The notes: generated by a model from the sequence alone, not told the origin. A stretch of 64,000 nt of DNA from Pyxicephalus adspersus (GCF_032062135.1 NC_092861.1:58213621-58277620); one strand, 5' to 3'; counted from the stretch's first letter, positions 48,483 to 62,772 are shown. Made by a program: numbers and translations.

Positions 48483-48639
48483 ATGGATGAGCGGAGCCCC
48501 CTGATCATCTACCCGCTGAGCACAGACAGGGAAAACGGTGGACGTCATGGATCGGGGAGCAGGAAGCTGTCCACCTTCTTTGGGGTGGTGGTGCCCACCT
48601 TGCTTGCAATGTTCAGTGTGGTTCTCTTCCTCAGGATCG
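48483..48639 (+). CDS. SLC12A9: SLC12A9-type transporter, first coding exon
   Basis: Begins MDERSPLIIYPLSTDREN; then RKLSTFFGVVVPTLLAMF and SVVLFLRIG at a GTATGT donor, phase 1. Human SLC12A9 has SSPLLAYRLL at the start and RKLSTFLGVVVPTVLSMFSIVVFLRIG at this junction. SLC12A9 is a member of the cation-chloride cotransporter family, with a 12-TM amino-acid-permease-like core; it was first described as a CCC-interacting protein and more recently tied to lysosomal ammonium-chloride export (from memory). This exon gives the cytosolic N-terminus and TM1. The start has G at +4; no in-frame ATG precedes it in the exon. A paralogue of SLC12A9 cannot be excluded. Confidence 0.92.
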
Positions 48640-50096
48640 GTATGTCATCTCATAGAAAAGTCACACAAGAGGACCTGTCATTTTTACACATAAGCTGTCA
48701 TTGGGCTGGGTTATGTAGGGTCACTGAGCAGCATTTGGTTTATAGAACACTACTAATTTGTATTAGAATTTCCAGAATATTGAATGCATTGTATCCAAAT
48801 GCAAAAAGAGTTACAAACTCTCCTCTTCCATGGGGTTTTTATTACTAGATTTACCATTTTATGTCCCCTAGAGATAGTTGTCACTAGGAAATACAAAAGC
48901 AACCTTTTCTCCATATAATAACAGTCCATTGAAAGTGATCTGTGATCAACTACAAAGTATTCATTGTAGTACTTTTTATGATTATATATGAGTGGAATAT
49001 CAATCACAACACAAAATGTAATTTCACTTTTTTTTTTTTTGTAACCCGCCCAAAAACTTCCTTACCTGATGATTTTGTGATAATTGATGTTGATTGTTAA
49101 TACAATTTATTGTTCTGATTGATTGACATTTATAGCGAGTTTAAGTTGGGGGTCTTCCCCTATACCCCTTTCATAGGTCTGAATGACTTCAGGCTATAGG
49201 TGATTTGTTCCATGAATAAATATATTGCCCACTGGTTACTGGATATAAGTCTCTGAATAGAATGACCGGATGATCTTATGATGGAAAATAGATTGAATGA
49301 AATATAAAATCGTCTATTCTGATTCTTGTATCATAAGATCTAGAGCCAATTCAATGAAACTGATGTCATTTCTGGATTCAGCAGACCTGAAATACACTAA
49401 ATATATTAAAAAACCCTTGGCAAGTGAAATTTGTTTTTTGTTGAGCTGTGTCATTGATAATATCTGGCATTGTTGGTCTGCAGTCATACACATTACAGTC
49501 TGTCCAGTCTTTATTTGTTGGTTGGCCCTGGTCTTACATGTTGTATAATCAAACAATAAAATGTATAAGCAGCTTGATGATTGTTGATAAAACCAGCATT
49601 TTAAGAGAGGCCAATTATGTACGGCTACATGTGCCATATAATCTGTGTTATCAGTTGTTTGCTAAAGCTCCAGGTGACGTTTTGTTGACTTTGTAACCAA
49701 GATTTCCCTTCCAGTTATAAAGGGTTGGTAGACAACATCAAATTTTCCTGTTTTTTTTTTTGTTTTTTGTTTATTTGTTTTTTTAATAGTCATTGGAATA
49801 ATTAGCTTTCAGTTTGCAAAACCTAATTAACCCATCATAATGCAGAGAGGCTGTTGTAATCCACTTGGCAGCTGGGACAGGCTGGACTTTGTCTGCGACA
49901 GATACAATCTGATATGATGAACGTAAATGGAATAGATCTTTTTTAAAGAAAAGCTGTCATGTGTGATTTATGATAAATGAGAACTGAAGAAATAGCTTTT
50001 ACATAATTTATGCTTCCAATACTGAGTGATCAGCAGTGGAAACTCAGGTGACTTGCCACCTTTTATGTACATTATAGTGGGCACAGAAGATAGGAG

Positions 50097-50097
50097 C

Positions 50098-50125
<28 letters not shown>
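50097..50125. repeat. (AT)n microsatellite
   Basis: About 14 AT dinucleotides in intron 1 of SLC12A9. Confidence 0.9.
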
Positions 50126-50128
<3 letters not shown>

Positions 50129-50794
50129 CTATGTATGAATTCAGAGTGAATGTTGTTTTATATTGTGGAATTGGTGGTCATGGATGTAAGGGTTGCTGTA
50201 GATTAGTAAATGACTCACCTTTTAAAAATTCTGATCAGCCATGAACCAATTGCCACTGGCCACAGATAGATTTTTCGCCATGTTGTGATAAGCAAATTAG
50301 TAATGTGCACGTTATAAACTTAGGTGCAGTGTAGTGCCATGCATATCGAATTATTTCCCTGTGACACCCCAACACACACTGCAAAACACAGCAATGCATC
50401 ATATACAGTGTGGATTATTGTGCTGGTAAAAAATGGTGCCTGCATTTTATTTGTTCTGCTTGTTGTGTTAGGTTGTCCGCATTCACACAACAATGCAGTG
50501 CACTGCAGCATTCACTTATGCTTCACTAATGAATAATTAATTCATTAATTTAACACATATACTGTATATATAAAGTCTACGTATTACCTAAATAAAGAAC
50601 TTTTATTCTGTAGTATGCCAGTAGAAGTTTTTGGTTTTCTGAGCCTCCTCTATAACACACTTGTATACTTTTGATCCTGTCAGTATATATTTTATTATTC
50701 CAGTAACAGAACAAACTGCCCATGAAAAGTGGGAATCTCCATAAAACTCTCACAATGGTCATTCATTCACCTGAAAGGGTGACAATGTTGCACT

Positions 50795-51042
50795 CAGGGC
50801 CGGATTTCTCAAAAGGGGGACCTAGCCATGGCCACTAGGGATGGCATTTGTCCTGCTATTGTGGCTTCATTATTTCCATTATAATATAAAAAAATGCTTA
50901 GCATAGGGCCACTCTGCCCACAACCATCATGGCTCCCTTTATTGACCCTCCACCATTATCATAGCCGCTATCCTTATTTGCTCCTCAAACACAGGCTAAC
51001 TGCCCCGGGGGAGAAAAACGTACAAATGTGGGCCCGGTTGCA
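50795..51042. mobile_element. possible hAT-like fragment (CAGGGCCGGATTT)
   Basis: Starts CAGGGCCGGATTTCTC, a common hAT-type terminus, with a GC-rich GGGCCCGG motif near 51031 that may be its other end. Target duplication not evident. Confidence 0.4.
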
Positions 51043-52099
51043 GTGAGAACACACAGCTTGGTCATCCTGGAAACCTCTGTGTTATGCTGGTGACAGAATG
51101 CATCATATATGTTATATTTGATTAAACCCCCAATCCAACACTACTCCTACTCTTTCCTTACAGGAACCAACTAGTTCTACAGAATGCCTCGTTTTGCTTT
51201 AGTAAAAAGTTCTGTGCTAAAATTTCTGATTTCAGAACTAAATGGGGACAGCGCTGAGATATTGGCACTGAGAACCAATCACTGGGGTGAAATAGAAGGA
51301 TGGTGGGTTATACTATCATCTACATGCTGTGCTTTCCAGGGTCTTGATTGGCCAGACTTATTTATAAAATGCTATTAAATGCTTGCCTATTCTAACCAAT
51401 AAGCATCTTTATCAGTAAAATAATATATTTCTCATTTTTTGGCCCTTTTCCTCTATGTTTATTTACAGTTTCACTAAAGTTACAAAAAACCTGTAGAGGC
51501 GTATTCTGGGATATCTTAGGGACAAAGCAAACCTAACCTCTGCCCTTTTTACCTCGTGACTACAAGATTTTATTTCACTCATGGGTCACCATTGTGCAAG
51601 AAGACATAGTTTATGATAAAAATACTGGAAGGCTCAGTGTGCAGATGCAACATGAACTTATCAAATGGTGTGTTTGCTATTTAAACACATTTGTATGGTA
51701 AATATAGAAAATTCATTCTTTTGAAGGGCAAACAGCATATAACAAGAAAATGCTGCTTTTGATCTGCTTTGCCTGTAGCCAAAACACACCTCATTAGGAC
51801 GGGCTGCATCCATAGAATTGCAGAAACTGCCATGTACATTGCTCAATGAAAGTCTGGGATAGCCTGTATTTGTGGTGCTTCCCAAATGCCCTATAAATAC
51901 TGGAAAACAATGACCATGGGCACTTAGCCTAAATCTACCAATTTCATTCAGATAATATCTGGGCATCCTGACACAAATTGCCGTGTTTAGGTACTTCTAG
52001 TTTAAGGGTTACAACAATCCCAATTATGCTGTTACTGTTTTAATGTCCTACTGGTTTCTGATGGAAAACCAGGGCTTTATTTCTGATAAGGCATTACAA

Positions 52100-52296
52100 C
52101 AGGAGTGCCCAATAGGTGGACTGCAATCTACTGGTAGATCGCAAAGGCAACATGAGTAGATTGTGGAGCCCTGCCTTTCAAAATAAACTCTACCGCGCAC
52201 AGGAGTAATTAAGTCCAAGTTTTTATTGTTGGTAGATCATTTTGACTTGGTCAATTTAAAAGTAGCTTGCAAGCCAAAAACGTGTGGGCACCCCTG
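52100..52296. mobile_element. hAT-type MITE (CAGGAGTGCCCAA)
   Basis: Left CAGGAGTGCCCAATAGG, right CGTGTGGGCACCCCTG, inverted. Flanks CATTACAA and TAATACAG share 5 of 8 bases, consistent with an old target duplication. Confidence 0.8.
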
Positions 52297-55200
52297 TAAT
52301 ACAGGTATGTGGCACCTTTAGAAGGGCACCTGAACTGTCAGGGATCAGATGTTTTTTTGTTATCTGAGTCCTGGTTTGCGTTGTAGATGCACTTTATAGC
52401 AATCTCTGTGACATAAGCAAGTATCAGTCCTGCTGTTTACATCCTAGACACTTCGACCAGGAAAGGACTGAGTGATGGTAGCTGCAGACTTAAACAGAGT
52501 GAGCCAATTGGCCATTTCTGCTTCTTCCTGGCACAGAGCTGCTTCCATGCCCCCGATTATTTCTACAACTGACTCCACATGGTCTTATGGAGATTTTGCC
52601 TCCTTAACTGACCACTTTGTAAGGCTGAAGCTTTAGGAGTCAGTACCCTCAACGTAATCATCTGTACATAAAACTCCATTACAACACACCTCTGACACAC
52701 TTCCCTGCCCCCCGACATCACACCTCCTGGGCATTCTGACCCTGCATCCTGGCTATGACCCCTCCATGAGGCCTCCTCTATCCTGACTGGCATCCCCTCA
52801 ATCCTGACTGTGACTGGAGTTACTATCCTCCATCGTGGCTGAACACCTAGTTTAACTTGGTCACATTCCACTTACATTAAGCTATTCCCCAAGGTTGCCT
52901 AATACTCCCTGTAACAGAAGATTCTTAAAATTTACATCTCCAATCTGATCTTTAAGAAGCTTTATTGTCTCACATCTCTGGGTATAGCAGATGTCTGGTC
53001 CATCATATAACTACAGGGACCGGCAGATGGAACCACGGCACACAATGGGAATCTGACACTCTTGAAGTGTACAAAGGATACTGTTGGAGGCCTAGTTGTA
53101 TAAGAGAATGAAATTAGACCCCTGCCAATTGGTGGGGGAAATACAATAATTCTAAAATTGAATGGACACATTTTTGAAGTTTTTTGGGATATCTACCAAA
53201 ATCCTTTAAAGAGGAGAGCTAGCAGTGTTTGGGAGGATGCTAGCCAAATAGGGAACATCTGATTATCTGGAGAAGATCCTTAATGTAATGTTTGTACTAA
53301 AAGCAGAGATACCTTTGTAATGAGTAGGTTGAATCAGAACAAAATTATTGTTTTGGGTATTATGTACTGAATGCTAGTTTACCTTTGTTACTTTGTATGT
53401 TATTATCTTGTACTATTCTCCCAGTTTGAAGTGTGTCATTAAGGCCTTTTTATTAAACCTACTATTAATGACCATATAGATGTCATGTTTCATATTCCTT
53501 GTATATAACAATATATAATATAACAATATATTCAGGTTAGTGACTATGGGCAAGTCTTTCATACTAGTGGATAGCTTTCTTTTCTCCAGTTTTTGGAAAT
53601 AGGCCTCTTTGTCTTCATACTAACTTCTACATTTGCTTGGACAGAAAACCTTCAGGCACAAACAAGTTGGCAATTAGAATCCATCATTGTTATTTAAAGT
53701 TGTTTGTGAAGTTCTTATATAGGGAATGCATAACTACCGTACATCCCACTTTCCTTGTGCCATTTATAATTCCTGTATTATACTAAACGCAATTTATTTG
53801 CTTGTTACAGTTGAGGTATAAAAGAAGTATCTATCATATTCCAGCAGTCACATGGACATGCCTCAGGTCCTGGGTTGTCCAGAGTCTGAAAGAAGAATTT
53901 AGTCTACAGCAAAGAATTTTAGAGAAAAAGTCACAAGACTTTTGGTGATTTATAAACAGAGCCCATGGTTAATAATCTCTGTAGTTTGCAGAATACAGAA
54001 TGTTCAGGTCAAAACTAGTCAAACAATGGCAAAGTCAGATTTCTGTAAAGTAGGCATAGTCTTATAAAACAATTTCCTATTAAGCTGTGTTATGCCAATA
54101 TTCCGGGCAAACAGAGTGAAAAAAGAATCTATGATGAACATCAGTTCACATATCAAATAGAAATGTGGATCCTATTTTTGTCCACAATAACTTGTGTTAC
54201 CAGATCTCTGTGTTCAATGTTTTATGAGAAATGATCTCCATCATTCCCATATAAAACGCTTTAAAGCGTTATCTCCATATTCATTAAAACTATACAAGAA
54301 TTCGGAGAATCAAAAAACAATGTACCAAAACTCCAAATTTCCCACAAACATGGTCACATGTATGAAAAGGCCTTTATATCTTCTGTAGATAGGACAATCA
54401 GATTCGTCACCAGTCCTCATGTACATGTGAAGCCAACACCACACCAGGTGCTAATTCTGAGAATGAGAATCATCATTTAATTAGAATGAACTAGGCACAG
54501 TGAAACAGTCAAAGGTAGGCGTGAATGATGTGTCCTATGACACTTTATCAAGGATTCATTGTGGATTCAGTATTAGGAGACCAGGTTGCAGAGCACTTAG
54601 AGAGAGCACTTAGCACTTCATAGAGAGCACTGTGACCTGGCCTCTCTTAAAAAAAGGTGCATACTTTTATTTACCATATACATACCCTAGTTTACCTATA
54701 AACAAAAAAAGGCTCATTGGCTTTTTGTCTTTACACAGATATAGCAGTGCAGCAACAGGCACAGATTGACACCAAAACTCAGGAACTTAGTTTTGAAAAT
54801 ATGGACCATAGCTTGAGAGGGCACCTCTCGGTGACTTATTCCTTGCTTACTCTACTTTCTGTATCCTGGGTACCCCAGGATAATACATTTTGCAAATATT
54901 CACCACCAACGTTAATGAACAATGTTTGGTATTCTACAAATGTGCTGGAGTAGTAGGATCATAGACATTATAGCCAATATTTTCATAATAGGCACACAAA
55001 GACACCATAATATCATCAGGTTTACTTTAGATATGCAATCCATTTTAGTAAAATAAACATCATCTTCATTTTCTGTTATAATAAATCATTTGTAATCCAG
55101 TGCTTCTAAATCCGTTTCTAATAAAGAATATAAAGTATATGTGATCCATTGAGCCAACGTTTTACATTTAAAAACAGGTAATCAAAATAATAAATCAGAA

Positions 55201-55885
55201 AGTAATAAAGTCCAGTGATGTATAAATTCTTCCATATCTGGGGATGTAACCTGATTTTTTGGAGGGTTATAACCAATTATGTGCACAAAGTAGCAAATTG
55301 TAGCTATGTATCTAAAAATGGACACACGACACAAGTAGAAATCTTCAAATAACACACACAGCTGTAAGAAACAGCAGGAAAAGTTTGTCCGCCACTTAGA
55401 AACCCCATGCTGGCTCACTCCCCTATAGTGAGTCAGGTGCAAAAGTTGGAACAAGGTGCGTCCACACCACAGGCAAAAACACAGTTTGAAAGCAGAGATT
55501 CAGCTGCACTCACATGATATTCATGGAATGTAAAACCATTATTGTTCTCATCAGCAAAAGGAAAACACCTCCTTGGAGATAAGGAGGGGCAGGTAAGGGA
55601 ACATTAGCATCAGTTCATAAATTCCTCCTCTGCCCCTCCCTGACTCAACAACTATACCTTCAGGTGAAACATGTCAGGGAGGAACTTTCATTTATTTATG
55701 TACAAGAAATCTGATACAAATACATTGGATTTGGCACTGTTAATATACTTCAATGACAAAACAACAAAAGTAGGCTCACCAAATAAACATACTGTGTGTG
55801 TTTCTTGTGTAGCAATGTAATATTTCTTCATGTTAAAGAATCCAATGATTAGGGCTTGATCATTTCAATGTCATTTCCCTTTCAG

Positions 55886-56020
55886 GATTTGTGGTTGGCC
55901 AGTCAGGACTCTACGAAACAGTGGGCATGCTGGTACTGTCATATTTTATCATCGGAATGACTGTCCTTTCAGTCTGTGCCATATCGACAAATGGAGCCCT
56001 GGATGCTGGCGGAGCTTACT
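55886..56020 (+). CDS. SLC12A9: SLC12A9-type transporter, second coding exon
   Basis: Acceptor TTTCCCTTTCAG, phase 1 in, phase 1 out, donor GTATCC (non-consensus after position 4). Encodes [20 protein letters not shown], then [20 protein letters not shown] and GGAY. Human has [39 protein letters not shown]. This covers the end of TM1, TM2 and the start of the next loop. Confidence 0.95.
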
Positions 56021-56164
56021 GTATCCTTTATTAAAATCTACACCCAATATATAGCATTGTTAAAAAGACTTTAATTCTACTTGAACATAATAATACTGGA
56101 ACGTGTAATCACATTGATGGTACAGTCACTGTAGTTATACCACAGTATGAGACTTAACACACTA

Positions 56165-56186
56165 TTTTATTATTATTATTATTATT
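56165..56186. repeat. (ATT)n microsatellite
   Basis: About seven ATT trinucleotides. Confidence 0.85.
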
Positions 56187-56679
56187 AAAAAGTATTTAGT
56201 TGGTGATTACCTTGTATGTGCATGCAGATTGTTCCCTCTATCAGTGAACACAGTTTATGTGACTTGACTGACCGCTCCTTTGGTATATACTGGAGGTTTG
56301 AGTATGTTGAAGAGAAATAAATCCACCTTTTTGCTATTATTTAGCATACGTGCACATTATAGCACTTTTACCTGTGACGGGTTCCTTATCTGCGCTGCAA
56401 TGTTTTTTTTGTTTTTTTATCATGGCCTGGACTGCTTTTGAAGTATGTCACCATCTTCATTAGCCAGTGGAAATGACACAGTAGCTACTTCATCTTGGCA
56501 CATAATTGCACAATCATGGTTCAGTTTACACGAAGGCCCCGATCTGAGGATCAATGGCAGAGACCATTTTATAGTCTCTACTTCCAGTAAAAAAAGGGGA
56601 CTTTTTATTGGTAAACAGAATTTTGTCCTGCTCTAATTATTAAGCACATGTTAGAATAAAATTCCCAACTCAGACAATG

Positions 56680-56907
56680 GGCCTGATTTATTAAATCACC
56701 TCAAGGCTGGAGAGGATACACTTTCATTAGTGAAGTGTGGTGATCCAGTAAACCTGGAATGAGTCTAGGCCAGAATTGAAATAATTTGCTAACAAATAGC
56801 AAACAACTTTTAGTAAATCCTTTCCAGGTTTGCTGGATGACCCAGCTTCACTGATACACTGAAAGTGTATCCTCTCCAGTCTTGGAGAGCTTTAATAAAT
56901 CAGGCCC
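56680..56907. mobile_element. palindromic MITE (GGCCTGATTTATT family), copy 4
   Basis: Ends GGCCTGATTTATTAAATCAC and GCTTTAATAAATCAGGCCC, with GGATACACTTTCA and GAAAGTGTATCC arms. Confidence 0.93.
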
Positions 56908-57894
56908 AATATGCCTGTATTTGCCATAAAGATGAACAGAACTCTTTATCTCCCAAATGTAATGTTGCAATCATTTTCTCCTCTGAATAATGTCCTTTCT
57001 GCTCTGTTTTTATCTATAGCAATAATGGCTATAAGGTAATTATGTGATACTTGTGTCTATTTCTAGTAATTTATCTGCTATTTCATAGCGAACTAATGTT
57101 GCTGTGATATGTAATGATGAACTCTTATGTCCAGTAACCGGACATTTTACTTTCCCTGGACTCCCATGTACTGTCAGGTAGTCAGCTGTGAGACTAATTT
57201 GCAGAGAACGGTGAAATGGATGTATATCCTGAGGCTATGACTTATTTCACAGACTCATAGCCATGACTATTCACACAGATATCTTTAAACATTGAGCTAT
57301 TATGAAAGATAGACCCTGCACTGCGCTCTTCTAGTAGAGAAGGTTTTAGTGTACATTAGTAGGGCCTAATCTAATTCTGGGTGTATTAATATTATTTGCC
57401 TGTTACTATGCCAAGTGTTCCTCAAACATAATAAACATTAGCAAGCTCTACAAGGTGTATTGGCGGCTCCTGAAGTCTAAGTTAGAAACAAATAATAGAT
57501 TTCAGAAAATGTGCATTACAATTCAGTGGAATAGCCATGTGAATGCAAAAAGCTTTGAAAACCTTGAGGTGTTATACGTTTAATAGAACTGACTATATTG
57601 TGGTAGAACTTTAAAGTGATGAAAAGCTAGGCTGTTATTTGTCATCTTAGGACATTGCTTTAATTTAGGCCAATTGCCCTTGCAGCTACCATGGTGACCA
57701 CTCATGTTCAATGAATTGTCCATAGTGTGCTAAAAGTATAGCTAACCTTTTTAAAAATACCCAACATATACAATGAGATTATAAAAGTCCTGTTTGCAGA
57801 GTACAGAACAAGACACAGATTTACTGTGCCAATACCAGTGATGCACCTAGGGAGCCTCAGTGATTTGAGGTCTGCCAATATATTGCAGGTTCAC

Positions 57895-58125
57895 AGTAAA
57901 GTTACCCACGATGTTCAATAGTTTGCCATGGCGAATTGTTGAACAAACAATTGGAAATGATCACTGTTCACTCCTATGGTGGTGGTTCCATTCACTTCTT
58001 TCCTCCTTTCTCTATAGAACAGAATAGCGCTGTATGAACAGAGCTAATTTATCTGTCAATGTAACTATCAGGAAAAATAATTTCCAGCAACAGTGATCTT
58101 AGGTGTGTACATACCTTAAAGGATT
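57895..58125. repeat. diverged relative of the 42772-43115 element
   Basis: Contains CCCACGATGTTCAATAGTTT and TTAGGTGTGTACATACCTTA, resembling the TIR (GTGTGTACGTAGCTTT) and body of that family. Weak. Confidence 0.35.
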
Positions 58126-58754
58126 TTCAGGAGAATAAAGTTTAGTAAAATGGTCATTCAAAAAAACAACACCAACTTGACAATACTTAGATCAAACATT
58201 AAGTTGTGGCAATGCATTGTTACAATATACAGTCAAAAACTAGGCCATCGTTACAATATGTAGACAACAAGTAGGTAATTACTACATCACAGGGGCAACA
58301 AATGGCCATTGTTACACTACCTGGACAACAAATAGCTTTTGTTAGTCTAGGTGGGTAACAAGCAGGTAGTTATTACAATATGTGGACAACAATTAGATAG
58401 GTGATCATTGAAATATGCATAAAATTGACATATGCAGTCCTTACAACCTGCAGGCTTTACAGAGAATTGTTATAGTATGTGGACAACAACAGGGATATCC
58501 AGAAATCCACACCTTGAAGTACCAGTTTCTTAGTGAGCTACAGGGGACTATTTCTCTATAAAAGAGCAATGCTGAGCGATGCATGCGGCAAGAGTGGTAG
58601 GTATTCAGTCCCTTCTTTGCTTTCCTTAAAATACTTTTATTACATGATCTCTTACAACCTTCTAAAAACCAAAGTATCAATATTTTCGTGCTCTGTTAAC
58701 CTTTTCGTTAGCTCTTTCAGCAACAATTATCATTTCTTGAATATTATTATTATT

Positions 58755-58895
58755 AAAATAAACAGGATTTATTTAGCTCCAACATATTACGCAGCGCTGT
58801 ACATTAAATAGGGGTTGCCAATGACAGACAAATACAGACAGTGATACAGGAGGAGAGGACCCTGCCCCGAAGAGCTTACAATCTAGGAGGTGGGG
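58755..58895 (-). mobile_element. SINE-like 3' segment, second family
   Basis: Reverse-strand copy of the 35085-35275 family: TTACGCAGCGCTGTACATTA, ATGACAGACAAATACAGACA, GAGCTTACAATCTAGGAGG. Confidence 0.7.
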
Positions 58896-61418
58896 GAAGT
58901 ACATGTTGAATTTGTTCTGTCCCTCCCTTTCATCAGAATGTCCCGGGACTGTTAATGCCTTTTTTTTTATAGCATTTTTTATAGTATTTTTTTTTTTTAT
59001 AGTATTTTTTTTACTTTCTTGACTTTTCTGATGGCAGTTTTACCAACAACCTCCTCTGTCTGCACTGGTCACTTGGTGCTTTGAGGATTAAATTCAACTT
59101 GTCACGGGGTAATAATCATGCAACTATATTTCTTTGTTCCAAATCCCTCTGCACTGTAAACTACAAGCAATCTTTTCTGCTTTTCTACCTTGATACTGCC
59201 AAAGTTCCCAACTTGTTTTAGATTGTGCAAGGCCCTTACAATATTAATAAAAGCCAATGTATTCTGTCCTGTTCATAGCTGTACACTTAAACTTCTCTTT
59301 TCTGTTAAAGTCAGGCTCCCGGCAAAACTTTTTTATTTATTTTTTTTAGACCAGGGTAGAGATAGAATCCTTGCCATGCTTTTACTGGATAGAATTCCCC
59401 TTCGCTTCCTGCCATTTCTTTAATGGAGACAAAGACTGCAACAAAACACTGTAATAAAAAAAAATGGTTCAAACGTGTCGGGTTATTATAACTAAGTCTT
59501 TCTGATAATGTCATCAGTCTGCTGCATGCAAGAGGAAACATTTCCTTAATCTTCCCCTCTAGTAACGTTGTACTAAATCTCTACAAGTAAGCTCTGTGTA
59601 GGATGAAACATGTCTGTAAGTGAACGGTGGACACGTGTGCCTGTCTATGTTCGGAAGTTTGATCAAGAGTTACATAATCGATCTGAGGCTTATTGACGTT
59701 TCTGTGTGTTAATAAGTGGGGCAATCCTGCAGAGGCTTTTGGAGCAGGGACACTACTTTTCTGGATAGTGTTGTGATGTTGGCCTTACAGAGAATGTGGG
59801 CGCTACCAGAATCAGCAAGGAAATAATTAGGGATGAATGGTCTGTTTTAAGCTGAAAACAGCCTGTTTTGAATGATTAAATGATTAACAAGTACTGACAT
59901 CTTCACCTGTTCTTCTTTCAGTTTTGGGATTTTTTGCCATTGTGATTGGCCAGGCTGAAATGATGTAACTCCTGGGCATGCAAACGAGAGTTCATTCATT
60001 CCCAGCACCCAGATGTAGCTCAGTGTACATTCTACAGAAGATTGTGAACAAGCAGGTACATTTGTTTTATTGCAGAAGAGACATCCTTTGTCATTTCTGC
60101 ACTAAAAACCCTGCTTGCTTGCAATTTGTTTTACATTTTTAGGTATAGTTCTTTTTTTTAAAACAGCAGTAGAGACATTTGTTTTAATAAAAGCATGAGC
60201 TTTTTCCTGAATAAAATTAGTCTACTTAAAAAAAAATAGAGATGTATATAAAAATGTATTTCTCCTGTTTTCAGTTCTTCATAAATAGTCCCTAGAAGGT
60301 GTGATATTCAGAGTCATACTTTAGGATTGGCTGCAGAGTTGTAGTAAGTGATTGTGTACACTAGGTGGCAGTCTTCCCCTGTACAGTAATCATAGACCCC
60401 ATAAACTTATATTTATGAGCCTTCTCCATCAGGAATACTGACTATCAGAGGATCTTGTAGCCTTTCATCAGTTTTTTTACTTTTTAGAATTTTATAGCAA
60501 GCTTTTTTACAAAGTAAAACTGCCAATTTTGTTCAATAAAGGATATGCGCCAGATGCACGCGACTGTGTCATGAGCCCGAAGGATTAATTGCTGGCAATA
60601 TCTGTGATTTAAAACTGTTGATGTAGTTTCAGCCCCGCATGGATCCTCTGTGTTTGTTTTTCATAACACAGCAGCAGTAATTATTAAAAATAAATCCAAT
60701 GTTCATGTAATACAGTCACAGGACGGACTAAGAATGTTTTTCCAGGATATATGATTTGGCAGCAGTATGAGAGATGAGCTACACTGTTCAAACAAGAAAT
60801 AATGAGAGCAGGCAGATTTATACAAATTGGAGCAAGGGAAGTGATTGATACAACGGCTGGCCAATCAAAAAAATGATTTTCTCTAACCTGGGCTTAGAAA
60901 ATTATAACAGGAATCTGACTGATTAGCAGCAAACACTGTTCACCCCATGGTTGCTGATGAGCAAAACCGACCATTTCATTTACACTTTTCCATTTTTTGT
61001 AAAAATTGTATCATTTTGTAAATTCTTTGGGAAAATGCATGGAGTGTCAATGATAAAGCAAAACTATTTTCAATTTATACAGTTGCAATATATTGAGGCA
61101 ATATTTTAGGGTCAGGTGGGGTGGTAGAAATGACCTGGTGGCCTAATTAGTTTCCCCAGCCAATTCTACATCCAGGGCAAAGATTGACCACAATATTTAA
61201 TACAAATTCATGGCCTCCTATTCACTTTATTACCACCATGTAGACAATACATGATTACAGCAATGATGTAAAAAGCAACACTGTCACTAACTTGTAGGTG
61301 AACGCACAAGAACATTAAGAGCTATGTTTTAAATTATTCCCTTATCAGTTTGTCTTGAAGTTTGCCAAACCGTTCGAATCCCTCTACACTTTGCGTTTCA
61401 GTGCATACTAAAACAGTG

Positions 61419-61638
61419 GGTCTAATTTTTTAAAGCTCTCCAAGACTGGATAAGATAGACTATAGTCGATGGGCCTGGGTAATCCAGCAAACATGGAACG
61501 GATTTCTTAAAAATAATTTGCTATTTGACAAACATTTTTATTTGTGGACCAAATCCATGCCAAGTTTGCTGGATCACCCAGGTTCTTCCATGATAGTCTA
61601 TCTTCTCCAGTCTTGGAGAGATTTAATTAATCAGGCCC
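61419..61638. mobile_element. palindromic MITE (GGCCTGATTTATT family), copy 5
   Basis: AAGATAGACTATAGTCGATG on the left and CCATGATAGTCTATCTTCTC on the right, the same variant as copy 1 at 7362-7584. Confidence 0.9.
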
Positions 61639-62549
61639 AGTTACTCATTCTGACACCTAGTGGCCAATTATTAAAAGTGCACTACAATCACATAGGTAAA
61701 CACTATAAATTCTAACAAATTTAAAGGCAAATTTATATGGAATTGCCCTACGTATCTTGAAAAAGATCTGTAGTATCTAAACTTTTCACAAACACATACA
61801 ATGTGCTTTTGAGCTTGTTAGAAACCTACAATGAATATGAATATTTTAGAGAAAGTCTGCTGCACCACTGCAAACAGCAGTCTTGGGGTTTTGGATGTCT
61901 ATTTCACACTCATAATAGTCATCTTATGGGAAACTTGTTGTTGAAACAAATCATCTGACAAGGTCTCCTTAGTCCCAAGGACTAAATCCAATAAAACATT
62001 TTTAAGATAATCTCTTAGTTATTAGAAGTTTGCATTTGCGTCTTTAAACCTACAGCATGTACATCTGTTTAAAATGTAGATGTATGTATCAGTTGAATCG
62101 TGAACATGTTTCCTCTCTATGTATGTCTTTGTATGAATGCATACCTTTCTAAACCTTGATTCTGGTACCAATAATAACAGAGAACATGATGTAAATAATG
62201 GCAGGTGTAGCTGGCTACCTAAGAGGTAATCTGAGACTTACCTACATCTGGCCACGTGCATCATTTTTATAGTGCAATGAAACAATTCTAATGAGATGTT
62301 TGCACTGCAATCATCAAAACAACCGAATGCAGCTGCACGCAGCAGGAACGTTGTTTATAAGTTTCAAAAACCCTATAAGTAGCTATGGTGGGTTGTTTTG
62401 GCACCCTGGCTGAGTGCAGCCCATTTTTGGCTGGGTGCAGACTGTTTCCCAAATGGCCATTTACACCTGTGACTACAAACAACAATACAAACAAAACTTT
62501 GTTCACAGTAATGGTAAACAGTTTATTTTTAAACAGGTATAGTCATACT

Positions 62550-62772
62550 TTACAGGGAACCCGTAATATAATTGCTATGTCCACAGCTCATAGTACATTA
62601 GCATGGGGGTTCAGTTACAAGAATTCCTTACATTGCTGGCCAGTGGGAAGAATGTTTCCTTACAGATAGCCAAGAAAATCATTGGTGCCATTTAAACTGA
62701 GGGGGCAAAAACTGCTCATTGCTCCAGAAACCCCCAGCAACATCTGGAGGAACATTGGCTGAGAAACACTAT
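62550..62772. mobile_element. hAT-type MITE, second copy of the 41848 family
   Basis: Shares CACAGCTCATAGTACATTAG, CATTGCTGGCCAGTG, CTTACAGATAG, CCCCAGCAACATCTGGAGG and right end GAGAAACACT with 41848-42109. The left end is degraded. Confidence 0.8.

Larger units (their letters stand above)
48640..55885. other. SLC12A9 intron 1, about 7.2 kb
   Basis: No exon recognised. Contains an AT microsatellite, two hAT-like elements and unassigned DNA. Confidence 0.6.

Noticed and set aside
48302..48508. Minus-strand open frame over the SLC12A9 start
   Set aside because: Shadow of the GC-rich first exon and 5' region.
59922..59967. Acceptor-like TTCTTTCAG followed by a hydrophobic frame in SLC12A9 intron 2
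   Set aside because: Phase 1 gives FLGFFAIVIGQAEMM then stop. It does not match the SLC12A9 third exon, and the sequence with GTGATTGGCCAGGCTG looks like an interspersed repeat.
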